This document shows positions 6,171 through 10,258 of a stretch of 10,258 bases of DNA, piece by piece (the first letter of the stretch is position 1; every line of letters begins with the position of its first letter). The DNA is taken from contig JAJYXD010000065.1 of the NCBI GenBank assembly GCA_021791135.1, positions 1 through 10,258 on the forward strand. Direction: 5' to 3'. The notes below the pieces were generated by a model. That model was not told the DNA's origin. It did not search any database and saw nothing but the letters and a program-made list of their open reading frames with translations. Both the position numbers and the translations under genes were made by a program. Source of the DNA: a bacterium (GTDB lineage: Bacteria; Patescibacteriota; Minisyncoccia; UBA6257; GWB1-50-10).

Positions 6171-7412
6171 TCAGTTTAATAGTTTTTGGATTCTCTTCAA
6201 CGCCTCATCAATATCTTTTTTCGCGGTCGGTAATCCGAAGCTGAAACGTACGCTTCCGCGGACGCGTTCCGGTGGAAGCCCGAGCGCTTCAAGTACATGC
6301 GAGGGGGTAAATGAGCGTGCACTACACGCGGAACCCGCCGACGCGGCAATGCCCGCCATATCCATCCTTACGAGAAGCTCGCCGGCAAACTCCTCGGGAA
6401 AATACAGGTTTAAAATGTGGGGCGCTTTCGAAACACCGTTCTCCTGCACCTTGGGATGGATTTTTTTAATGCCCTTCAAAAAATAATCCTTGAGCGCACG
6501 AATGCGCTTCACATGCTCTTTTCTTCCTTGCTCCGCGCGGCGAACCGCCTCGCCGAATCCCGCGATTGCGGGAACGTTCTCCGTTCCCGAACGGAGCCCG
6601 AACTCCTGACCGCCGCCCGTGAGGAAGGGTTCCAGGCTATAAGTAGCGGGTTTCAGGCTACGAACATACAACGCACCCGCGCCCTTGGGACCATATATCT
6701 TCTGGGAGGAGAGCGTCATAAGATCGACTCCAAGTTCCTTCGCGTCGCACTCGAAATATTCCAATACTTGAGCGGCATCAGTGTGGAACAATGGGAATAC
6801 GGAATTATGATTTTTTTCTCCGAAGGAGGATTCTCCTCCTGGGGAGGATTTCGAATCTCGAAAATTCCTGATTATTTCGGAAATTTTATCAATCGGCTGC
6901 ACGGAACCTATCTCGTTATTTACGTACATCACGGACACGAGGATGATCCGCTCGTCGAGCATCATTTCAAGTTTTTTGAGATCGACAACTCCTTTCGTAT
7001 CGACGGGAAGCACCGCAACTTCTATGTTTTTTTTCTCAAGTGCATACGCGGTATCCAGTACCGACTCGTGCTCGATTGCGGAAATGATCATCTTGGGCGG
7101 CTTGTCCGTGCGAGAAACGGAAAGAGCCCGCTCTCCCACCCCGCGAAGCGCAAGATTGTTTGCTTCGGTCGCTCCGGAAGTGAAGAGAATCTCGCGGAAC
7201 TCGGCACGAACCGCCTTCACGATCGTTTCTCTCGCCGCATCAACCGCCGCAATCGCTTCCTGTCCGAACGAGTGAAGGGAGCCGGGATTCCCGAACACCT
7301 CGGAGAAGTATGGTTGCATCACGCGTTTTACCTCGGGCGCGACGGGCGTCGAGGCGGCATAGTCGAGATAAATCCCGTTAGAAATCCTGCCCGCCTTTCG
7401 AGTCTTTTTCAT
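6171..7412 (-). CDS. cysteine desulfurase, NifS/IscS family
   Basis: A 413-residue PLP enzyme that takes sulfur from cysteine for Fe-S clusters and tRNA thiolation. Signatures in order: YLDYAASTP (15-23), TSGATEANN (78-86), His115 (stacks on PLP), TDAAQ (211-215), the PLP-binding Lys238 in SSQKIYGPKGAGAL (Gln237 replaces the usual His), RSGTENVPAIAGF (274-286) and the sulfur-accepting Cys363 in SAGSACSAR. There are two oddities. The N-terminus carries about 13 extra residues before YLDYAAST, partly encoded by one arm of an inverted repeat (7372-7395). A roughly 20-residue Ser/Gly-rich insertion (about 187-204) is encoded by a small palindromic segment. The ATG at 7412 is fixed by an in-frame stop just upstream. 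MgtC ends 87 bases upstream, so cotranscription with the pduO-type and mgtC genes is possible. The paralogue name (nifS or iscS) cannot be decided. Confidence 0.94.
   Translation of the reverse strand: MKKTRKAGRISNGIYLDYAASTPVAPEVKRVMQPYFSEVFGNPGSLHSFGQEAIAAVDAARETIVKAVRAEFREILFTSGATEANNLALRGVGERALSVSRTDKPPKMIISAIEHESVLDTAYALEKKNIEVAVLPVDTKGVVDLKKLEMMLDERIILVSVMYVNNEIGSVQPIDKISEIIRNFRDSKSSPGGESSFGEKNHNSVFPLFHTDAAQVLEYFECDAKELGVDLMTLSSQKIYGPKGAGALYVRSLKPATYSLEPFLTGGGQEFGLRSGTENVPAIAGFGEAVRRAEQGRKEHVKRIRALKDYFLKGIKKIHPKVQENGVSKAPHILNLYFPEEFAGELLVRMDMAGIAASAGSACSARSFTPSHVLEALGLPPERVRGSVRFSFGLPTAKKDIDEALKRIQKLLN
6824..6840. repeat. small palindrome embedded in the cysteine desulfurase gene
   Basis: On the plus strand, AGGAGGA, TTC, TCCTCCT forms a 7-bp stem with a 3-base loop, followed by GGGGAGGATT. 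It lies within the segment encoding residues about 187-200 (SKSSPGGESSFGEK), which interrupts the usual alignment between the conserved YVNNEIG region and TDAAQ. The purine/pyrimidine clustering differs from the surrounding codons and resembles a short palindromic element inserted in frame. Confidence 0.45.
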
Positions 7413-7490
7413 GACTTCATTCTAATCACTTTTTTCATTACCACCAACAAAGACAAGAAATGCCCGCGGGCGGGCTATTTCTAACGGGAT
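7372..7490 (-). repeat. inverted repeat pairing the cysteine desulfurase leader with its first codons
   Basis: Arm 7469-7490 (leader) and arm 7372-7395 (codons about 6-14) are complementary: 14 bp (ATCCCGTTAGAAAT) plus 7 bp (GCCCGCC), separated by a small internal loop. The 73-base loop between them holds the desulfurase ATG. A shorter hairpin (7457-7481, 10 bp with one bulge, loop CGGG) uses part of the leader arm, so the two folds exclude each other. It may be a split palindromic repeat or a genuine mRNA switch. The short hairpin could also be a weak end signal for mgtC, though the bases after it (TTGTCTTTG) are a poor T-tract. Confidence 0.6.
7409..7438 (-). other. possible 9-codon leader ORF before the cysteine desulfurase
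   Basis: ATG at 7438-7436 encodes MKKVIRMKS, and its TGA (7411-7409) overlaps the desulfurase ATG as ATGA. The arrangement would allow translational coupling, and the ORF lies in the loop of the long leader hairpin. There is only a weak GGTGGT upstream and no conservation evidence, so it may be chance. Confidence 0.2.
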
Positions 7491-7499
7491 AAATTCTCT

Positions 7500-7979
7500 T
7501 CATTCCTCCTTCTTTATTTCTTTATCCAAAAACCTGTTTATTCCGGGAAGTCGGGAAAACCAGAGAATAATGGTCATACCAATCGCGGCAATCACCGCGA
7601 ATTCAAGAAGCCCGATGCCACACAACACGCCTATCGCCGCGACGAACCAGATCGTCGCCGCAGTAGTAAGTCCGTGTACATGCGTTCCTTGTTTCACGAT
7701 AATACCGGCACCGAGAAATCCGACACCGACAATAATATTCGCGATAACCGCAAGAAATCCGCTGTTTCTTGCAATCACGTCGGCGAGATTATCGGGGGAA
7801 AGCGCAATAAGATACGGGAGAGTCATTCCAACAATCGAAAAAATCGCCGCGCCCGCCGCGACCATCATATCGGTTCGGAGTCCCGCCTCCTTTCCCGCAA
7901 ACTGCCGCTCGATGCCCATAATGAGCCCGAGGAGCGCCGCGAGGGCGAGACGAATGAGCATCTGTTCGAGAGAAAGCAT
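7500..7979 (-). CDS. MgtC/SapB family membrane protein
   Basis: The 159-residue product has about five predicted membrane segments (roughly 9-25, 38-58, 74-95, 104-120 and 122-141). It shows the family signatures in order: GIERQ (22-26), GLRT (33-36), GVGFLGAG (85-92) and HGLTTAATIW (102-111). The length matches the single-domain MgtC/SapB form without the C-terminal ACT-like domain. Known members act in magnesium-limited growth, membrane potential and, in pathogens, ATP synthase modulation; the molecular activity here is unknown. The start codon is one base after the adenosyltransferase stop codon (TAA, T, ATG), so the two genes are one transcription and coupling unit. There is no Shine-Dalgarno sequence. 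The desulfurase follows after an 87-base gap containing hairpins. No Mg2+-responsive leader is recognisable. Confidence 0.93.
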   Translation of the reverse strand: MLSLEQMLIRLALAALLGLIMGIERQFAGKEAGLRTDMMVAAGAAIFSIVGMTLPYLIALSPDNLADVIARNSGFLAVIANIIVGVGFLGAGIIVKQGTHVHGLTTAATIWFVAAIGVLCGIGLLEFAVIAAIGMTIILWFSRLPGINRFLDKEIKKEE

Positions 7980-7980
7980 A

Positions 7981-8556
7981 TTATTTGTAATTCGGATTTT
8001 TTTCTTTTACGCGGAGTACGTAGTTCGCGAAGCGAGCCAGCGCGAAGAGCGCGCTCGAGAGACGATTCATAAACTGAAGGAACTCTTTCGAAAATGCGGC
8101 GCGCTTCCCGAACGCGACTGCCGAACGTTCGGCGCGCCTCGAGATCGCGCGCGCGATATCGAGCATTGCCGAAAGTCCGCTCCCTCCCGGAAGGACGAAG
8201 TTACGAAGCGTGGGGAGCACCGTATCGATCTTCTGTATCATGTGCTCGATCCGCGCCGTCTTCGCTTCAGTGATGCGCGGAATTTTTTTGATGGAGTAGG
8301 AAAATCCTATCGCCGCGGCCTCCGCCTGTGCAATAAAAAGATCCTCCTGAAGATGCTCGAGCGATTCGAGCATCAGCAATCCCTCCTTTTTCTTCGAAAG
8401 GGTTTTTTTCGCCTCGACAATACAAAGCCCGAGCCAGGAGTTCAGCTCGTCCAGATTCCCGAGAAACTCGAAGAGCGCATCATCCTTCGCAATTCGCTTG
8501 TTTCCGAACGTGCTTTGTCCTTTATCCCCCTTCCCCGTAAAAAACCTTGTTTTCAT
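7981..8556 (-). CDS. PduO-type ATP:cob(I)alamin adenosyltransferase
   Basis: A 191-residue cytosolic enzyme that transfers adenosyl from ATP to cob(I)alamin, producing coenzyme B12. The diagnostic N-terminal ATP loop TGKGDKGQSTFGNKR (7-21) is followed by FLGNLDELNSWLG (31-43, with Asp36), VLPGG (121-125), the Arg-rich helix ARAISRRAERS (135-145) and FMNRLSSALF (162-171). Together these are the PduO/MMAB family core, at the family's usual length (about 190). The ATG at 8556 directly follows the loop-bearing N-terminus and has an extended -10 (TGT TATAAT) only 9 bases upstream, which would make the mRNA nearly leaderless. Alternatively, AAGGAGGAGGT at 8580-8590 drives a 4-codon mini-ORF (MKKQ) whose stop overlaps this ATG. 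It forms a unit with the MgtC gene and is divergent from thymidylate kinase. A B12-dependent enzyme, perhaps class II ribonucleotide reductase, is expected elsewhere. Confidence 0.94.
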   Translation of the reverse strand: MKTRFFTGKGDKGQSTFGNKRIAKDDALFEFLGNLDELNSWLGLCIVEAKKTLSKKKEGLLMLESLEHLQEDLFIAQAEAAAIGFSYSIKKIPRITEAKTARIEHMIQKIDTVLPTLRNFVLPGGSGLSAMLDIARAISRRAERSAVAFGKRAAFSKEFLQFMNRLSSALFALARFANYVLRVKEKNPNYK

Positions 8557-8565
8557 TGCTTTTTC

Positions 8566-8574
8566 ATTATAACA
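8566..8574 (-). promoter_or_regulatory. extended -10 promoter of the adenosyltransferase gene
   Basis: The minus strand reads TGT then a perfect TATAAT, 9 bases before the ATG at 8556. Transcription would begin about 3 bases before the start codon, giving a leaderless or nearly leaderless message. It competes with an alternative reading in which upstream AAGGAGGAGGT (8580-8590) is a ribosome-binding site on a longer transcript. Confidence 0.5.
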
Positions 8575-8592
8575 CTTCTACCTCCTCCTTAT

Positions 8593-8685
8593 AGATCTCC
8601 TGTGCCTCATCCTTCCGAACGAGGGTATGACTTGGCCAAGCGGCCCGGAGCGCCCGAGTGAGGGAGGGTGAGGTACAGGAGATCT
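8593..8685 (+). ncRNA. structured intergenic element, copy 2
   Basis: A 93-base stem-loop. The basal arms 8593-8613 and 8665-8685 pair at all 21 positions with two G-U pairs, which pair only in the plus-strand RNA. Block A (8615-8640) holds CCGAACGAGGGTA then GACTTGGCC, and block B (8649-8664) is AGCGCCCGAGTGAGGG; both match the element at 234-403. Inside, ACTTGG (8630-8635) can pair with CCGAGT (8654-8659). A run of five T (8685-8689) directly follows the hairpin, as in an intrinsic terminator or the 3' end of a small RNA. The location is between divergent promoters, so no upstream plus-strand gene needs terminating. The family is not recognised. Confidence 0.55.
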
Positions 8686-8704
8686 TTTTCCTTTACGCTC
8701 TTTC

Positions 8705-8713
8705 TGCTATTTT
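8705..8713 (+). promoter_or_regulatory. possible extended -10 promoter of thymidylate kinase
   Basis: TGC then TATTTT (4/6 match to TATAAT) ends 7 bases before the ATG at 8721, again implying a leaderless transcript. The structured element ends about 20 bases upstream, where a -35 would lie. Confidence 0.4.
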
Positions 8714-8720
8714 GAGAGTG

Positions 8721-9404
8721 ATGGAACGAGAGGGAAAATTTTTCGTGATTGAGGGGCCCGACGGGAGCGGGAAGACGGAGCAGTTCAAGCTTCTCGCCGC
8801 ACGACTCGAACGCGAGGGGCATCACATTGCGACGTTCGACTTCCCCCAGTACGAAAGAGGTTCTTCTTTTTTCGTACGCGAATACTTGAACGGGGTATAC
8901 GGCGGATGGCGGGAGGTAGGACCGCACAAGGCCTCGATTTTTTATGCGCTGGATCGATTCGATGCGGCGGCGAGAATACGCGAAGCGAAGACACAAGGGA
9001 GGATAGTGCTTTCAAACAGATATGTCGCATCCAATCTCGGCCACCAAGGACTGAAACTTCCCAGAGAAGTGCAGCGGGAGTTTTTTGAATGGGACGCCGC
9101 GTTCGAATTTGTCGAGCTCGGTATACCGCGCCCCGATTTGAATATTCTTCTTCATATGCCCGCGGAGATTGCCTTCAAATTAGTTGAGAAGAAGGGAGAA
9201 AGAGAATATTTGAACGGCGCAAAAAAAGATATTCACGAAGCGGACATCGAACACTTGAAGGCGGCCGAACAGGCATATCTCTTCATCGCGGAATTGTGGC
9301 CCAAGGAATATACGGTAATCGAGTGTGCAAAAGACGGACAACCTCTCCCTATTCAGGAAATTCACGAGCGGATCTGGGAAACAGTAAAAAGAAAACTCGC
9401 GTGA
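8721..9404 (+). CDS. tmk: thymidylate (dTMP) kinase
   Basis: A 227-residue P-loop nucleoside monophosphate kinase that makes dTDP from dTMP for DNA synthesis. The P-loop GPDGSGKT (12-19) follows beta-1 FFVIE. The FDFPQYERGSS segment (39-49) is the substrate-contacting FPxY-type motif. YALDRFDAA (75-83) carries the DR pair, SNRYVASNLGHQG (98-110) the nucleotide-contacting RY, and a Lys/Glu-rich LID lies around 157-175. A GTG-initiated longer frame from 8658 would begin inside the structured element, so the ATG at 8721 is preferred; GTG at 8718 is also possible. There is no Shine-Dalgarno sequence. It is divergent from the cobalamin adenosyltransferase gene and convergent with the substrate-binding protein gene, 12 bases away. 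Confidence 0.92.
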   Translation: MEREGKFFVIEGPDGSGKTEQFKLLAARLEREGHHIATFDFPQYERGSSFFVREYLNGVYGGWREVGPHKASIFYALDRFDAAARIREAKTQGRIVLSNRYVASNLGHQGLKLPREVQREFFEWDAAFEFVELGIPRPDLNILLHMPAEIAFKLVEKKGEREYLNGAKKDIHEADIEHLKAAEQAYLFIAELWPKEYTVIECAKDGQPLPIQEIHERIWETVKRKLA

Positions 9405-9416
9405 AGCGACGTTTTT
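9392..9416. terminator. bidirectional intrinsic terminator between tmk and the substrate-binding protein gene
   Basis: AAAAC TCGC (9392-9400) pairs with GCGA, a bulged C, then GTTTT (9406-9415), around a GTGAA loop. The plus strand ends in TTTTT (9412-9416). Read leftward, the stem runs into GTTTTCTTTTTA, a good T-tract for the minus-strand gene. It overlaps the tmk stop codon, as expected for tightly packed convergent genes. Confidence 0.6.
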
Positions 9417-10258
9417 CTAGCGAACGATCTGATCCGCCTGCTCCAAGAGTCCTTCCGGGATAGTGATTCCCACTCTTTGTGCCGCGCGATAATTCACCTG
9501 CAGGAAACTTTCGGCTGAAACGATCGGGATGGTGCCTGCCGAAATTCCTTTCAAAACTTTGTTAGCCAAGATCGCGGCCTGCTTTCCCACATGAACATTG
9601 TCGGTCGAGACGCCGAACACCGATTCGTATCCTCCCGCCGCCATAGGAGCCCCTCCCACCGGAATCTTATGTTCGGCCGCAAACCGACCCATCGCCTCGA
9701 AGGCGTCCGGCGTCACCGCAAGCGGCTCCACGATGGCCAATATCGCGTCAGGTCCTTTCTTCTTCGACTGTAAAAGCGACCGAAACTCATCCTGGAGCTC
9801 GGCCGCACTTGAGGCAGGAACCTCGGTAAGGGTCATCCCCGCGGCGGCAACCACGGGACGCAGCACCTCAAGCTGGACCTCCACGATTGGATACCCTCTC
9901 TGAAAAGGCACCCAGATCTCCTTCATGTTCGGTACCAATTCGCGCATGATTTCGAAACGTTTGAGCGCGAGATCCGGCCCCGGATAGCGTACGCCCGTGA
10001 TTTCGTCGCCGGGCTCGGCAACACTCTTTACAAGATTCACCCCCTCGATGTTGGCATTTCCGAACACCAACGGGATCTCGGTTCCTTTCGTAAGGTTTTT
10101 TGCCAAGACCACGGCCTCGGTGGGAAATACGAAAATCATATCGTCCTTATCGGCGATAAACTTGTAGAGAATGCGTTCGTACGCTGTCTCGTTGAAGTTG
10201 GTCTTCCACTCGTCGTAGTGAATATTTTTACCCTCTTCGTAGCCGAGTTCTTTCATTC
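9417..10258 (-). CDS. ABC transporter substrate-binding protein (ABC_sub_bind type), 5' end missing
   Basis: About 280 residues are visible; the signal peptide or lipobox lies beyond the right edge. The segment starting MKELGYEEGKNIHYDEW is an internal family landmark (usually GLKELGYVEGKNI), so the Met at 10256 is not the real start. Further family features are IPLVFGNANIEGVNLVKS (about 61-78), GVRYPGPDLALKRFE (88-102), a Gly/Ala-rich segment GGAPMAAGGYESVFGVSTDN and the C-terminal NYRAAQRVGITIPEGLLEQAD. These match the TrpX-like group (Pfam ABC_sub_bind), which captures small solutes, in known cases aromatic amino acids, for an ABC importer at the cell surface. The substrate cannot be read from sequence. 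The permease and ATPase genes are not in this window; because this gene ends against tmk, they would lie upstream, to the right. Confidence 0.9.
   Translation of the reverse strand, partial: MKELGYEEGKNIHYDEWKTNFNETAYERILYKFIADKDDMIFVFPTEAVVLAKNLTKGTEIPLVFGNANIEGVNLVKSVAEPGDEITGVRYPGPDLALKRFEIMRELVPNMKEIWVPFQRGYPIVEVQLEVLRPVVAAAGMTLTEVPASSAAELQDEFRSLLQSKKKGPDAILAIVEPLAVTPDAFEAMGRFAAEHKIPVGGAPMAAGGYESVFGVSTDNVHVGKQAAILANKVLKGISAGTIPIVSAESFLQVNYRAAQRVGITIPEGLLEQADQIVR

Noticed and set aside
8593..8685. Miniature transposon with terminal inverted repeats
   Set aside because: The two copies share their interior, not their termini, the reverse of what shared transposon ends would give. No target-site duplication is visible. 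It is not fully excluded.
8658..8720. Longer thymidylate kinase starting at GTG 8658
   Set aside because: The extra 21 residues would be encoded within the structured element and its T-run. The family N-terminus begins just before the P-loop, which fits the ATG at 8721.

Overview
The window (about 10.3 kb, roughly balanced GC, standard genetic code) looks like chromosomal sequence from a Patescibacteria/CPR-type bacterium, most likely a Parcubacteria relative. The reasons are indirect: compact gene packing, almost no Shine-Dalgarno sequences, apparently leaderless starts at the divergent pduO-type/tmk pair, and a modest set of housekeeping and envelope genes. No 16S rRNA, tRNA, IS element or CRISPR array is visible, so the assignment is an inference.

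Layout, left to right. Positions 1-445 hold no complete gene: there is a possible 5' end of a leftward gene, an extended -10 promoter reading left, and a 170-base structured repeat (copy 1, minus strand). A leftward block follows: a multi-pass membrane protein of unknown function (446-1231) whose start overlaps the end of clpB (1173-3821); a CIRCE-like HrcA operator overlapping the clpB promoter; an HtrA/DegP-type serine protease (3965-5221); a SIMPL/DUF541 envelope protein (5316-6119) with its own extended -10 promoter; a NifS/IscS cysteine desulfurase (6171-7412); an MgtC/SapB membrane protein (7500-7979); and a PduO-type cobalamin adenosyltransferase (7981-8556). Thymidylate kinase (8721-9404) is divergent, reading right. 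The right edge holds the C-terminal part of a leftward ABC-transporter substrate-binding protein (9417-10258), convergent with tmk and separated from it by a small bidirectional terminator.

How the genes fit together. SIMPL, HtrA and ClpB form a protein-quality-control neighbourhood: two extracytoplasmic proteins, probably one operon, followed by the cytosolic disaggregase under heat-shock control. The adenosyltransferase makes adenosylcobalamin, and its divergent neighbour is a dNTP-pathway kinase, which would fit a B12-dependent ribonucleotide reductase elsewhere in the genome (inference).

The most interesting signals are non-coding. Two intergenic elements (234-403 minus and 8593-8685 plus) share a near-identical core but are closed by long basal helices of unrelated sequence that each still pair. 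That is the pattern of a conserved structured RNA or RNA-like mobile element. The cysteine desulfurase leader also pairs over 21 bp with its own first codons and competes with a local hairpin, and a 17-bp hairpin sits between the SIMPL and htrA genes.
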